A stretch of 64,000 bases of DNA from Faecalicatena contorta (GTDB lineage: Bacteria; Bacillota; Clostridia; Lachnospirales; Lachnospiraceae), in assembly GCF_003149105.1 (NCBI RefSeq), contig NZ_QGDS01000001.1:511334-575333 (forward strand). Reading direction: 5' to 3'. The stretch's first letter is position 1. The number at the start of each line of letters is the position of its first letter. The position numbers and the translations under genes were made by a program. The notes beneath the pieces are model-generated. The model saw only the letters and a list, made by a program, of their open reading frames with translations, did not search any database and was not told the origin of the DNA. Of the stretch, positions 8,597 through 17,162 are shown piece after piece.

Positions 8597-9789
8597 TTTC
8601 AAGAAAAATCCTCCTGATGAAGGAAAAAAGTAAAATCTGGATGTTTCTTTTGGAAAATGATGATATTGTCGAGATACACTGCACTCTGGAAGACGGAGGG
8701 GGCACAAATCATGCCCTGGGCAATGTTTATATAGGAAAAGTAAAGAATATCGTGCCTAATATCGGAGCCGCATTTATTGAAATTGATAATAAAGTAGAAT
8801 GTTATTATGACATGAACCAGGCAGAGAACGCCATTTTCACTCATAAAAGCAGTAAAAAACCCCTTTGTGCCGGGGATGAACTAGTTGTTCAGATAAGCAA
8901 AGAAGCTGTAAAAACAAAGGCGCCGACTGTGAGCAGTGATTTAAGTTTTCACGGCCGGTATGCCATTCTGACATCTGGAAATACCAGAATCGGAACTTCA
9001 GGGAAACTCCCTAAAGCACTGCGGATGGAGTTAAAAGAAAGGCTTCAGCCTCTAAAGAATGAAGAATACGGCATTATCATCCGCACCAATGCAAAGGAGG
9101 CAGACTTCTCTGACATTTTAGAGGAAATCAAAAGCCTGGAAAAAAATTACCATGAAATAAAGAAAACTGCTCAGACACGAACATGCTTTTCTTGTCTTTC
9201 CCAGTCTTCCCCTTCCTATATATCCGATTTAAAAAATGTCTATACCGAAGGACTGACAGAGATTATCATTGAAGGAGAGGACCTTTACAAAGAAATCAGA
9301 GACTATTACGAAAAGGAACAGCCGGAGGACTTGAACAAACTCAGACATTATGACGGCAGCCAGCTTTCCCTGGCAAGCTTGTATCATACCCAGCCCGTTC
9401 TGGAACGTGCGCTTGGACAGCGGGTATGGCTGAAAAATGGCGCCTATCTGGTTATCCAGTATACCGAGGCCTTAACAGTGATAGATGTAAACTCCGGGAA
9501 ATTTGTGTCAAAAAAGAATCCCCTTGAAACTTATTTGAAAATCAACCTGGAAGCAGCAAAAGAAACAGCAAAACAACTGCGCCTTAGAAATCTTTCAGGA
9601 ATTATCATTGTAGATTTCATTAATCTGGATGACGAAGCCGCTACCCAGGAATTGCTGAAGGTTTTCCGCCATCATTTAGCCCAAGACCCTATTCAGGCAA
9701 CACTGGTAGATGTGACAGAATTACAGCTTGTAGAAGTAACACGAAAAAAAGTCCGCAGACCTTTGCACGAGACCTACTTTACTCAATAA
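8593..9789 (+). CDS. rng: Ribonuclease E/G family protein
   Basis: Endoribonuclease of the Rne/Rng family, 398 residues, acting on RNA in the cytoplasm. An S1-like segment (LGNVYIGKVKNIVPNIGAAF) near the N-terminus is followed by the RNase H-like and DNase I-like regions with the two metal-binding aspartates (VIDVNSG and IIVDFINLDD). The protein ends shortly after TRKKVRRPL, so the zinc-link CPxC motif of E. coli RNase E/G and everything beyond are absent; this short form is common in Clostridia. The start ATG at 8593 overlaps the previous stop (ATGA), making a translationally coupled trio with the two genes before it. Confidence 0.92.
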   Translation: MISRKILLMKEKSKIWMFLLENDDIVEIHCTLEDGGGTNHALGNVYIGKVKNIVPNIGAAFIEIDNKVECYYDMNQAENAIFTHKSSKKPLCAGDELVVQISKEAVKTKAPTVSSDLSFHGRYAILTSGNTRIGTSGKLPKALRMELKERLQPLKNEEYGIIIRTNAKEADFSDILEEIKSLEKNYHEIKKTAQTRTCFSCLSQSSPSYISDLKNVYTEGLTEIIIEGEDLYKEIRDYYEKEQPEDLNKLRHYDGSQLSLASLYHTQPVLERALGQRVWLKNGAYLVIQYTEALTVIDVNSGKFVSKKNPLETYLKINLEAAKETAKQLRLRNLSGIIIVDFINLDDEAATQELLKVFRHHLAQDPIQATLVDVTELQLVEVTRKKVRRPLHETYFTQ

Positions 9790-9833
9790 AAACAGGTATA
9801 GTAGTTATCCTATATTTTTTTGACTTTTTAAAA

Positions 9834-9923
9834 TTGCATACAATTATACAATAAATTTTTAAAACTTTTTATTTCCGATATGCAAACTTATTTTTAGGAA
9901 ATAAATTGTATTCTTGTATACAA
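9834..9923. promoter_or_regulatory. Two copies of TTGYATACAA in the gap before the SPL-like gene
   Basis: The AT-rich 204-bp gap holds TTGCATACAA at 9834-9843 and the perfect palindrome TTGTATACAA at 9914-9923. A TTGACT at 9820-9825 could be a -35 element, though no well-spaced -10 stands out. The paired sites look like a regulator-binding arrangement, for example of the GntR type; this is inference only. Confidence 0.3.
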
Positions 9924-9993
9924 CCTTAAAACCACTTAAAATTCAAGTTTATATTTCCCGTTAGTCGAAGAGGGGAGTATTATAGAGGTTGAT

Positions 9994-10893
9994 ATGGAAT
10001 ATATTCCTGCAAAAACAATCATTACCCGTTCCAAAAATCCCAGCTTTTGGTTTGGGACAGAATACAATATGAATATATACCGGGGTTGCTGCCATGGATG
10101 CATTTACTGTGACAGCCGTTCAGACTGTTATGGAATTACATCTTTTGATACAGTGAGGGCAAAAGACAATGCCTTGCAAATTATCCGGGACGAGCTGCGC
10201 AGAAAGACAAAGCGGGGTGTAGTTTCCACAGGAGCTATGAGTGATCCCTATAATCCATTTGAAAAGGATCTGGAACTGACCCGTCATGCCCTGGAATTGT
10301 GCAATGCCTTTGAATTTGGTGTTGCTATCGCCACAAAAAGCACCCTGCTCGCAAGAGATATTGATATTTTGACAGATATCAGAGAGCATTCTCCAGTATT
10401 ATGTAAGATTACAATTACAACAGCCGATGATATGCTCTCACAAAAAATAGAACCTGGCGTCCCCCCCTCCTCGGAGAGGTTCGAACTTATCCGTCAACTA
10501 TCCGACCATGGGATTTATGCCGGTATTCTGCTGATGCCTGTACTTCCCTTTCTGGAAGACACTAATAAAAATATCAGTGAAATTGTCCGTAAAGCAGCGG
10601 ATGCAGGCGCCCGGTTCATTTACCCTGCATTTGGAGTCACATTGCGCGAGAACCAGAGAGAATGGTATTACACAAAACTGGAACAATTATTTCCGGGAGA
10701 AGACCTTGCTGCAAAATACCGGCATCATTTTGGGAATTCCTATGAATGCAGGAGCCCAAGATCCAGGCAGCTTTGGGAGTTATTCACACAGGAGTGCCAA
10801 AAGCGCAAAGTTATCTACAAAATGCCGGACATCATAGCAAGTTATAAGAGACCTTATATCATTGAACAGCTCAGTCTATTTGATGATTTATAA
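9994..10893 (+). CDS. SPL-family radical SAM protein
   Basis: Radical SAM protein of 299 residues. The N-terminus (NMNIYRGCCHGCIYCDSRS) carries the cluster motif C-X3-C-X2-C, and the following text (GVVSTGAMSDPYNPFEKDLELTR in pieces) matches the Rv2578c/spore photoproduct lyase-like group. True spore photoproduct lyase is longer and has a different cysteine context, so DNA repair is not assured. A weak AGAGGT site precedes the ATG. It begins a five-gene block lying between rng and rplU. Confidence 0.85.
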   Translation: MEYIPAKTIITRSKNPSFWFGTEYNMNIYRGCCHGCIYCDSRSDCYGITSFDTVRAKDNALQIIRDELRRKTKRGVVSTGAMSDPYNPFEKDLELTRHALELCNAFEFGVAIATKSTLLARDIDILTDIREHSPVLCKITITTADDMLSQKIEPGVPPSSERFELIRQLSDHGIYAGILLMPVLPFLEDTNKNISEIVRKAADAGARFIYPAFGVTLRENQREWYYTKLEQLFPGEDLAAKYRHHFGNSYECRSPRSRQLWELFTQECQKRKVIYKMPDIIASYKRPYIIEQLSLFDDL

Positions 10894-10896
10894 GAA

Positions 10897-10982
10897 GCCA
10901 GACCCTTTTGCGCCAATAAGTCTGAATAGTCTGAATATGGAGAGCAAAGGGGTCAGACCCTTTTCAAAAGGGTCTGACCCCT
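10897..10982. repeat. GGGTCAGACCC-type palindromic repeat, copy A
   Basis: Intergenic element with a perfect 17-1-17 inverted repeat (10948-10964 / 10966-10982, core GGGGTCAGACCC). It is preceded by AGACCCTTTTGC, GCCAATAAGTCTGAATA and GGAGAGCAAAGG blocks. The same blocks in the same order recur at 50865-50980. The hairpin may also end transcription of the upstream gene. Confidence 0.85.
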
Positions 10983-11007
10983 ATGAAACACCTACGGAGG
11001 ATACCAA

Positions 11008-11487
11008 ATGAGTAAAAAAGAATTAAAAACAAATGCCATGCGTATATTGGACAGCCATAAAATAGCCTACGAATATCAGACCTATGAATGCAAGGAGTTT
11101 ATTGACGGTATTGCAATAGCCGATAAACTTTGCCTCCCCCATGAGATGGTGTACAAGACACTGGTAACTACAGGGAAAAGCGGGGCGCATTATGTATTTG
11201 TAATCCCCATTGAAGCAGAATTAGATTTAAAAAAAGCCGCTAAGGCTGTAAAAGAAAAATCCTTAGACATGCTTCCTGTGAAAGAAATTACCGCAGTTAC
11301 CGGATACGTCCGGGGCGGCTGTACGGCTATAGGAATGAAAAAAGCCTTTCCTACTATAATAAATGAAACGGCTGCAGGACTGAATGCCATCTGTGTCAGC
11401 GGCGGAAAACTGGGGATGCAGCTGAAGCTGGCCCCGGATGACTTAAAGAAGGCGTCCCGGGGAGAATATGCAGACGTTATTGTTTGA
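11008..11487 (+). CDS. ybaK: Aminoacyl-tRNA deacylase, YbaK/EbsC type
   Basis: Small cytoplasmic trans-editing enzyme of 159 residues that removes cysteine mischarged on tRNA-Pro (Cys-tRNA deacylase). The YbaK signature is clear: MVYKTLVT, YVFVIP, the conserved lysine region KKAAKAV, YVRGGCTAIGMKK and the C-terminal SGGKLGMQLKL. Length matches the family. GGAGG lies about eight bases before the ATG. It is separated from the previous gene by repeat copy A and from lysC by 182 bp carrying the lysC promoter. Confidence 0.93.
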   Translation: MSKKELKTNAMRILDSHKIAYEYQTYECKEFIDGIAIADKLCLPHEMVYKTLVTTGKSGAHYVFVIPIEAELDLKKAAKAVKEKSLDMLPVKEITAVTGYVRGGCTAIGMKKAFPTIINETAAGLNAICVSGGKLGMQLKLAPDDLKKASRGEYADVIV

Positions 11488-11576
11488 ATTTGCAGAAACA
11501 ACCAGTTTTGGCTGGATAAAGAAGGGAATATGCAGGATATTTTGTCAGAAAATGCAGAAAAATCAAAAAGAAGAGA

Positions 11577-11605
11577 TTTACAAGAGGAGTGGACTGCGTT
11601 ATAAT
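11577..11605 (+). promoter_or_regulatory. Promoter of the aspartokinase gene
   Basis: TTTACA (11577-11582), a 17-base spacer and a perfect TATAAT (11600-11605). A 7-bp inverted repeat CTGCGTT/AACGCAG spans the region just after the -10. No lysine riboswitch could be recognised in the short leader. Confidence 0.7.
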
Positions 11606-11669
11606 AATGTACCGAGAACGCAGAAATTTTGAAAAGGATTACCCTTTATATGTATACGGAGGAATAAGA

Positions 11670-12989
11670 ATGAAAAAAGTAGTAAAGTTTGGCGGAAGTT
11701 CTTTGGCAAGTGCAGACCAGTTCCAAAAGGTCGGCGAAATCATCCGCTCCGATGAATCAAGAAGATATGTCATCCCATCCGCTCCGGGAAAAAGATTTTC
11801 AAGTGACACTAAGGTGACAGACTTATTATATAACTGTTACGATGCCGCAGTGAAGGAGAAGAATTTTACAGACTTACTCTCTGCAATACAGAATAGGTAT
11901 AATGAGATTATAGACGGACTGGAACTGACTATTTCTCTGGACAAGGAATTTGAGCTTATCAAGGAAAACTTTAATAAAAAGGCCGGAAGAGACTACGCCG
12001 CCTCCAGAGGGGAATATCTAAACGGAAAAATCATGTCTGCATATCTTGGATTTGAATTTGTAGATGCAGCCGAAGTCATTCGGTTTCGTGAGAATGGTTC
12101 TTTTGATGATGTTGCTACAAATGATTTATTGTCCAAACGCCTGGAACAGGCGGCCGGTGCAGTTATCCCAGGATTTTACGGTGCGAAAGAGGACGGCACC
12201 ATTGTAACATTTTCCAGAGGTGGTTCTGATATTACAGGGTCTCTTGTGGCGTTGGCAGCTTCTGCTGATATGTATGAGAACTGGACAGACGTATCCGGCT
12301 TTCTGATTGCGGACCCAAGAATTGTCAAAAACGCAAAATCTATTGAAACTATCACATATAGAGAACTTCGCGAACTTTCCTACATGGGAGCAAGCGTTCT
12401 CCATGAGGATGCTATTTTCCCGGTGAGAAAAGCGGGTATTCCGATTAACATACGTAATACCAATGCCCCGGAAGATAAAGGTACTTTGATTGTGGAGGGC
12501 ACATGCAGAAGGCCCAAATATACCATTACAGGTATTGCCGGCACAGACGGTTTTGCAGCGATTACAATTGAGAAGGCCATGATGAACTCTGAAATTGGAT
12601 TCTGCCGCAAAGTACTGCAGGTATTTGAAGAAAATGACATTTCCATTGAACATATGCCTTCCGGAATTGATACAATGACTATTTTTGTTCATAAAGATGA
12701 ATTTGAAGAAAAGGAACAGAACGTCCTTTCAGCAATTCACAAAGCAGTAAGCCCAGATCACATCGAACTGGAATCTGATCTTGCACTGATTGCCATTGTA
12801 GGCCGGGGTATGAGAGCAACCCGAGGCACTGCGGGAAGAATTTTCTCCGCATTGGCCCATGCTCATATCAATGTAAAAATGATTGATCAGGGCTCCAGTG
12901 AGCTGAACATCATTGTGGGTGTCAGACATGATGAATTCAAAAATGCCATAAGAGCATTATATGAAATTTTTGTATTAACACAAATATAA
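11670..12989 (+). CDS. lysC: Aspartate kinase
   Basis: Cytoplasmic aspartokinase of 439 residues, the first step from aspartate toward lysine, threonine and methionine. The kinase domain starts with MKKVVKFGGSSLA and contains FSRGGSDITGSL and the SYMGASVLHEDAI segment. Two ACT regulatory domains follow (GIAGTDGFAAITIEK and ALIAIVGRGMRATRGTAGRIF), so allosteric feedback by an amino acid is expected. The start at 11670 is set by GGAGGA five to six bases upstream and by the family N-terminus; a longer in-frame start at 11589 is not supported. It may be cotranscribed with the CBS and amidohydrolase genes 20 bp further on. Confidence 0.95.
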   Translation: MKKVVKFGGSSLASADQFQKVGEIIRSDESRRYVIPSAPGKRFSSDTKVTDLLYNCYDAAVKEKNFTDLLSAIQNRYNEIIDGLELTISLDKEFELIKENFNKKAGRDYAASRGEYLNGKIMSAYLGFEFVDAAEVIRFRENGSFDDVATNDLLSKRLEQAAGAVIPGFYGAKEDGTIVTFSRGGSDITGSLVALAASADMYENWTDVSGFLIADPRIVKNAKSIETITYRELRELSYMGASVLHEDAIFPVRKAGIPINIRNTNAPEDKGTLIVEGTCRRPKYTITGIAGTDGFAAITIEKAMMNSEIGFCRKVLQVFEENDISIEHMPSGIDTMTIFVHKDEFEEKEQNVLSAIHKAVSPDHIELESDLALIAIVGRGMRATRGTAGRIFSALAHAHINVKMIDQGSSELNIIVGVRHDEFKNAIRALYEIFVLTQI

Positions 12990-13009
12990 GGAAAGGCAGC
13001 AAGTTCGTT

Positions 13010-13423
13010 ATGAACATTTTGTTCTTTTTAAAACCGAAAAGTGAAATTGCATACATTTACAATGACTGCACACTGCGTCAGGTCTTGGAGACAATGGAAT
13101 ACCATAAATACTCCGCTATCCCTGTACTGGACAGGAAGGGTGAATTCGTAGGAACGATTACAGAGGGAGATCTGCTTTGGGGAATCAAGGATTACAAAAA
13201 CTTAAATCTCAAAAGCGCCGAAAAAATTTTTATTCGTGATTTCCCGCGGAAGGCGGATTTTGATGTGGTAGCCGCAGATGCAGATATGAAAGATCTTGTT
13301 AAAAAAGCTATGAACCAGAATTTTGTACCTGTTGTAGATGATCAGGATAAATTTATCGGTATTATAACACGCAAAAGCATTATAGAATATTGCTATAATA
13401 AGCTGAATGATTTTGATAAGTAG
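13010..13423 (+). CDS. CBS-domain pair protein
   Basis: Cytoplasmic protein of 137 residues made of two CBS domains (YSAIPVLDRKGEFVGTITEGDLL and FVPVVDDQDKFIGIITRKSIIEY) and nothing else. Such stand-alone CBS pairs usually bind adenine nucleotides and regulate partner proteins. It sits 20 bp after lysC and 9 bp before an amidohydrolase, so it is probably in the same transcript. The partner is unknown. Confidence 0.88.
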   Translation: MNILFFLKPKSEIAYIYNDCTLRQVLETMEYHKYSAIPVLDRKGEFVGTITEGDLLWGIKDYKNLNLKSAEKIFIRDFPRKADFDVVAADADMKDLVKKAMNQNFVPVVDDQDKFIGIITRKSIIEYCYNKLNDFDK

Positions 13424-13432
13424 AGGTGCCAT

Positions 13433-14218
13433 ATGATTGATTTTCATACACATATTTTTCCGGATAAAATTGCCGCCTCCACACTGGACCTTTTAAGTTC
13501 TAAATTTGAGACCATCCCTTTTACGGATGGTACTGCATCAGGGCTTGAGAAATCTGAAAGAGAGGCTGGAATAGACCTGTCCATTGTCCTCCCGATTGTA
13601 ACCAAAACATCCCAGTTTCAAAGTGTTAATTACTTTGCATCACAATTTCAGGAAGGGGATATCCTTTCTTTTGGAGGCATTCATCCGGACAGCCCTGATT
13701 ACAAAGGGGAACTTAGAGAGTTAAAAAGTATGGGATTGAAAGGCATCAAGCTTCATCCGGCCTATCAGGAAACGCTGTTCAATGACATTCGTTATAAACG
13801 GATTGTATCTTATGCATCAGAACTGGGGCTTATTATTAGTGTACATGCGGGCTATGACCCCGGATACCCTGACTTCATTTACTCCACTCCGCAGATGGCT
13901 GCAGAGGTCATCGATGAAGTGCAGCCCGAAAAGCTGGTACTGGCTCACCTTGGCGGCTTTTTCTGCTGGGATGATGTAGAACGGCTTCTCGTCGGAAAGC
14001 AGATATATCTGGATACTGCCGTTGTATTCGGCGCAATTGAGGATAATCAGTTTATGCGGATTTGCCGGAATCACGGCATGGAGAAAATTTTATTTGCAAC
14101 CGACTCTCCCTGGGCCAGCCAGGCCGCATCAGTTGCATACTTAAACGCCCTTCCCCTGACAATAGAAGAGAAGGACATGGTTTTCGACAAAAATGCCAGA
14201 AAACTATTGACTTTGTAA
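13433..14218 (+). CDS. Amidohydrolase-family (TIM-barrel) metal-dependent hydrolase
   Basis: Protein of 261 residues of the amidohydrolase_2/TatD-like superfamily. Metal ligands are visible in the N-terminal HxH (DFHTHIFP), the HAG histidine in the middle strand (ISVHAGYDPGY), LAHLGG, and the aspartate in ATDSPWASQ. The substrate cannot be told; relatives decarboxylate or hydrolyse small carboxylates. The promoter of rplU overlaps its last codons. Confidence 0.82.
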   Translation: MIDFHTHIFPDKIAASTLDLLSSKFETIPFTDGTASGLEKSEREAGIDLSIVLPIVTKTSQFQSVNYFASQFQEGDILSFGGIHPDSPDYKGELRELKSMGLKGIKLHPAYQETLFNDIRYKRIVSYASELGLIISVHAGYDPGYPDFIYSTPQMAAEVIDEVQPEKLVLAHLGGFFCWDDVERLLVGKQIYLDTAVVFGAIEDNQFMRICRNHGMEKILFATDSPWASQAASVAYLNALPLTIEEKDMVFDKNARKLLTL

Positions 14219-14236
14219 AATTTTATATGCTATACT
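14207..14236 (+). promoter_or_regulatory. Promoter of rplU-prp-rpmA
   Basis: TTGACT (14207-14212), an 18-base spacer and TATACT (14231-14236). The -35 lies within the last codons of the upstream amidohydrolase gene. It drives the ribosomal protein operon that ends at the terminator at 15409. Confidence 0.8.
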
Positions 14237-14239
14237 ACT

Positions 14240-14323
14240 ACAGTATGCCGCACAATGAGGTTTTAAAGTCCTGCCATCGGTTGGACACCATAATTGGCGA
14301 GTAATGATAATAGGAGGTGCCAT
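14240..14323 (+). promoter_or_regulatory. 5' leader of rplU (candidate L21 leader)
   Basis: Transcribed leader of about 85 bases between the promoter and the rplU start, ending in a strong AGGAGGT. A structured L21 autoregulatory leader is known at this position in many Firmicutes. The position fits, but I could not confirm the consensus fold by eye. Confidence 0.4.
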
Positions 14324-14632
14324 ATGTACGCAATTATAGCAACAGGTGGTAAACAGTACAAAGTAGCCGAAGGCGATATCATTAAAGTAGAAAAACTTGG
14401 GGTAGAAGCTGGAGAAACTTATACATTCGACCAGGTACTTGCAGTGAATAATGACAAGCTTGTTGTTGGAAGTCCAACAGTCAGCGGTGCAACAGTTACA
14501 GCTTCTGTAATTGGTGACGGAAAAGCTAAAAAAGTTATCGTTTACAAGTATAAGAGAAAATCTGGATACCATAAGAAAAATGGTCACAGACAACAGTATA
14601 CTGCAGTTAAAATCGACAAAATCAATGCCTAA
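14324..14632 (+). CDS. rplU: 50S ribosomal protein L21
   Basis: Ribosomal protein of 102 residues binding 23S rRNA. It opens with [18 protein letters not shown] and ends with the L21 signature [15 protein letters not shown]. The ATG at 14324 follows AGGAGGT by six bases; an in-frame start 30 bp upstream is not needed. It is first in the rplU-prp-rpmA operon. Confidence 0.98.
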   Translation: MYAIIATGGKQYKVAEGDIIKVEKLGVEAGETYTFDQVLAVNNDKLVVGSPTVSGATVTASVIGDGKAKKVIVYKYKRKSGYHKKNGHRQQYTAVKIDKINA

Positions 14633-14643
14633 CAGGTGGCAGA

Positions 14644-14988
14644 ATGATTAAGGTAACTATTTACAAAACCGACAGGCATGAATATGTAGGTTTTGACGCA
14701 CAGGGTCATGCCGGATTTGCTGATGAAGGCATGGATATTGTATGTGCTGCGGCTTCCGCACTCATCATCAACACCCTGAATGCCATTGAACGGTATACAT
14801 CGGACAAGATTTCTGTAGTTTCAGACGATTCTGAAGATGCACAGGGACTGATTGAATTCCGTTTTACAGGAGGCAAGCCTACACATGATGCTGAATTGCT
14901 GTTAAAAACTATGATTCTTGGATTACAGGAAATAGAAGATGACAGCGATTATGAACCATACATTGATATTATCTTCAAGGAGGTGTAA
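14644..14988 (+). CDS. prp: Ribosomal-processing cysteine protease Prp
   Basis: Cysteine protease of 114 residues that trims the N-terminus of L27 before it enters the ribosome. The catalytic histidine (H22, in QGHAGFA) and cysteine (C34, in [10 protein letters not shown]) are present at the positions known for the S. aureus enzyme. It lies between rplU and rpmA as in other Firmicutes, 11 bp after rplU and 5 bp before rpmA. Its substrate sequence is visible at the start of the neighbouring rpmA. Confidence 0.96.
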   Translation: MIKVTIYKTDRHEYVGFDAQGHAGFADEGMDIVCAAASALIINTLNAIERYTSDKISVVSDDSEDAQGLIEFRFTGGKPTHDAELLLKTMILGLQEIEDDSDYEPYIDIIFKEV

Positions 14989-14993
14989 CAACC

Positions 14994-15278
14994 ATGATGA
15001 AATTGAACCTTCAATATTTTGCTCATAAAAAAGGAGTTGGTTCTTCCAAGAACGGCCGTGACTCCGAGTCTAAGAGATTAGGTGCTAAAAGAGCTGACGG
15101 ACAGTTTGTAAAAGCTGGCAACATCCTTTACAGACAGCGCGGAACAAGAATCCACCCAGGTGTGAATGTAGGGCGCGGCAATGATGATACTCTGTTTGCT
15201 TTAACAGACGGTGTTGTCAGGTATGAGAGAAAAGGAAGAGATAAAAAGCAGGTTTCCATTTATCCTGTAGCTGAATAA
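14994..15278 (+). CDS. rpmA: 50S ribosomal protein L27 with cleavable N-terminus
   Basis: Ribosomal protein of 94 residues near the peptidyl-transferase centre. The N-terminal extension MMKLNLQYF is followed by [15 protein letters not shown], the mature start conserved in all L27. The [11 protein letters not shown] junction is the Prp cleavage site of Firmicutes. AAGGAGGT precedes the ATG by nine bases within the end of prp. Confidence 0.98.
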   Translation: MMKLNLQYFAHKKGVGSSKNGRDSESKRLGAKRADGQFVKAGNILYRQRGTRIHPGVNVGRGNDDTLFALTDGVVRYERKGRDKKQVSIYPVAE

Positions 15279-15300
15279 TCCATTCTTATGTAACTTATAA

Positions 15301-15401
15301 GGAAACATCCATGTGACTAAGGCGTGAAAATACCCCACCTAAGCCCACAGGATGTACTTTGCCACTAAAGCTTGAAAAGACCAAGCCTAAGTGACATAAG
15401 C
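15301..15401 (+). repeat. About 100-bp intergenic repeat family, copy 1
   Basis: Reads GAAACATCCATG, then ACTAAGGCGTGAAAA, CACAGGATGTACTTTGCC, CTTGAAAAGACCAAGCC and TAAGTGACATAAGC. Related copies lie on the other strand at 30982-31082 and 53663-53850 (the latter with extra DNA). Each half contains an imperfect hairpin of the form TAAGGC...GCCTTA. It sits between rpmA and its terminator, so it is transcribed in the 3' part of the operon. Confidence 0.85.
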
Positions 15402-15408
15402 ATGAGCA

Positions 15409-15438
15409 GCCTCAGACCTAACAGTCTGAGGCTTTTTT
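15409..15438 (+). terminator. Terminator of rplU-prp-rpmA
   Basis: Perfect 9-bp stem GCCTCAGAC/GTCTGAGGC with a 6-base loop, then six T. It lies just after repeat copy 1. The following 120 bp up to obgE hold a good TATAAT (15506-15511) with only a weak -35, probably the obgE promoter. Confidence 0.93.
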
Positions 15439-15560
15439 GTATAGTAGGAAGTGTAGAATCCATAAAGATGGGGAATTATCAATAGTAAAAACTACTATCT
15501 TATGATATAATTAGGAAAAATTGGAAAGCGTGAAAAATAAATTAGAAAAGGGTATAGACT

Positions 15561-16844
15561 ATGTTTGCAGACAGAGCAAAAATTTTTATAAAATCCGGAA
15601 AGGGCGGCGATGGGCACTGCAGTTTCAGAAGAGAACTGTATGTGCCTAATGGCGGCCCTGACGGCGGTGACGGCGGAAAAGGCGGAGATTTAATTTTTGA
15701 AGTGGATGAGGGCCTGAACACACTGGTAGATTTCAGACATAAAAGAAAGTTTGCTGCCGGTGATGGCGAACAAGGCGGAAAACGGCGCTGCCACGGAAAA
15801 AATGGAGACGACGTTATACTGCGGGTGCCGGAAGGGACAGTAATAAAAGAATCAAAGACAGGGAAAGTCATTGCTGATATGTCAGGCAGCAACCGCCGCC
15901 AGGTTGTTTTAAAGGGAGGCCGGGGCGGTCTTGGAAATCAGCATTTCGCCACCGCAACTATGCAGGTGCCAAAATATGCCCAGCCAGGAAAGCCGGCTAT
16001 GGAACTTGAGGTCAATCTGGAGCTGAAAGTCATTGCGGATGTGGGACTGATTGGGTTCCCCAATGTAGGAAAGTCTACATTGCTCTCCAGAGTAACAAAT
16101 GCGGACCCGAAAATAGCGAACTATCACTTTACTACTTTGAATCCAAATCTGGGCGTTGTGGACCTGGAAGGGGCTAAAGGATTTGTGATGGCCGATATTC
16201 CGGGGCTTATTGAAGGAGCGTCCGAAGGTGTAGGACTGGGACACGAATTTCTACGCCATATTGAGCGTACCAAGATGATGATTCATGTGGTAGATGCGGC
16301 AGGAACAGAAGGACGTGATCCGGTGGATGATATTTACAAAATCAATGCGGAGCTGGAAGCCTATAATCCTGAGATAGCAGGACGTCCACAGGTTATTGCT
16401 GCTAATAAGACCGACCTGATTTTTGAAGGTGATGAGAATCCGGTGGACAGGCTGACAGCAGAATTCGAGCCTAAAGGAATACGGGTATTTCCGATTTCAG
16501 GAGTTTCCGGTCAGGGGATTCAGGAACTGCTGTATTATGTAAGCGAACAATTACAAAGCATGGATACAAAGCCTGTTGTATTTGAGCAGGAATACTTCCC
16601 GGAAGAAGAGTTGATTTACGAAGACCTTCCATATACGGTAGAAAAAGAAAAAGACATGTATGTTGTAGAAGGACCTAAGATTGAGAAAATGCTGGGATAT
16701 ACAAACCTGGACTCTGAAAAGGGATTTGCATTTTTCCAAAAGTTCCTTAAAGATGCCGGCATTCTGAATGAATTGGAAAAGGCTGGTATCCAGGAGGGTG
16801 ATACGGTTAAAATGTATGGATTGCAATTTAATTACTATAAGTAA
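15561..16844 (+). CDS. obgE: Obg family GTPase
   Basis: Ribosome-associated GTPase of 427 residues involved in 50S assembly and stress signalling. The glycine-rich Obg fold comes first (MFADRAKIFIKSGKGGDG), then the G domain with GFPNVGKST (Walker A), DIPGLIEGA and NKTD, and a C-terminal OCT domain (from about residue 345). It is the first gene of obgE-yhbY-nadD-yqeK-rsfS, all closely spaced on the same strand. Confidence 0.97.
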   Translation: MFADRAKIFIKSGKGGDGHCSFRRELYVPNGGPDGGDGGKGGDLIFEVDEGLNTLVDFRHKRKFAAGDGEQGGKRRCHGKNGDDVILRVPEGTVIKESKTGKVIADMSGSNRRQVVLKGGRGGLGNQHFATATMQVPKYAQPGKPAMELEVNLELKVIADVGLIGFPNVGKSTLLSRVTNADPKIANYHFTTLNPNLGVVDLEGAKGFVMADIPGLIEGASEGVGLGHEFLRHIERTKMMIHVVDAAGTEGRDPVDDIYKINAELEAYNPEIAGRPQVIAANKTDLIFEGDENPVDRLTAEFEPKGIRVFPISGVSGQGIQELLYYVSEQLQSMDTKPVVFEQEYFPEEELIYEDLPYTVEKEKDMYVVEGPKIEKMLGYTNLDSEKGFAFFQKFLKDAGILNELEKAGIQEGDTVKMYGLQFNYYK

Positions 16845-16862
16845 ACAGGAGATATAAAAATA

Positions 16863-17153
16863 ATGACAACAAAACAAAGAGCCTATTTAAAAAGTCTTGC
16901 CATGACAATGGAGCCGATTTTCCAAGTTGGAAAATCCAGTATAACACCAGGACTTACAGAAGCCATATCAGAGGCCCTGGATGCCCGGGAGTTAATTAAA
17001 ATCAGTGTGTTGCAGAACTGCGGGGATGATGCCAAAGAACTGGCTGCCCTAGTGTCAGAAAGAACACGCTCACAAGTTGTACAGGTTATCGGAAAAAAAA
17101 TCGTACTATACAAGGAGGGGAAGGACGACAAGAAGAAAATCGTACTTCCATAA
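16863..17153 (+). CDS. yhbY: YhbY-type RNA-binding CRM-domain protein
   Basis: Protein of 96 residues consisting of one CRM domain (KQRAYLKSLA, then QVGKSSITPGLTEAISEALDARELIKI in pieces, and a C-terminal VQVIGKKIVLYK). The family binds pre-50S particles and assists ribosome assembly. It is 18 bp after obgE and 9 bp before nadD, a common clostridial order. Confidence 0.93.
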   Translation: MTTKQRAYLKSLAMTMEPIFQVGKSSITPGLTEAISEALDARELIKISVLQNCGDDAKELAALVSERTRSQVVQVIGKKIVLYKEGKDDKKKIVLP

Positions 17154-17162
17154 AGAAACGTT

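Noticed and set aside
10897-10982. CRISPR array
   Set aside because: Units are palindromic blocks without regular unique spacers and without cas genes. The same holds for 50865-50980.
11488-11669. Lysine riboswitch upstream of aspartokinase
   Set aside because: The leader after the promoter is only about 60 bases and lacks the conserved riboswitch segments. Only a short 7-bp inverted repeat was seen.
15542-15892. Open frame opposite obgE
   Set aside because: It is a mirror of the glycine-rich Obg fold coding region and shows proline-rich nonsense text.
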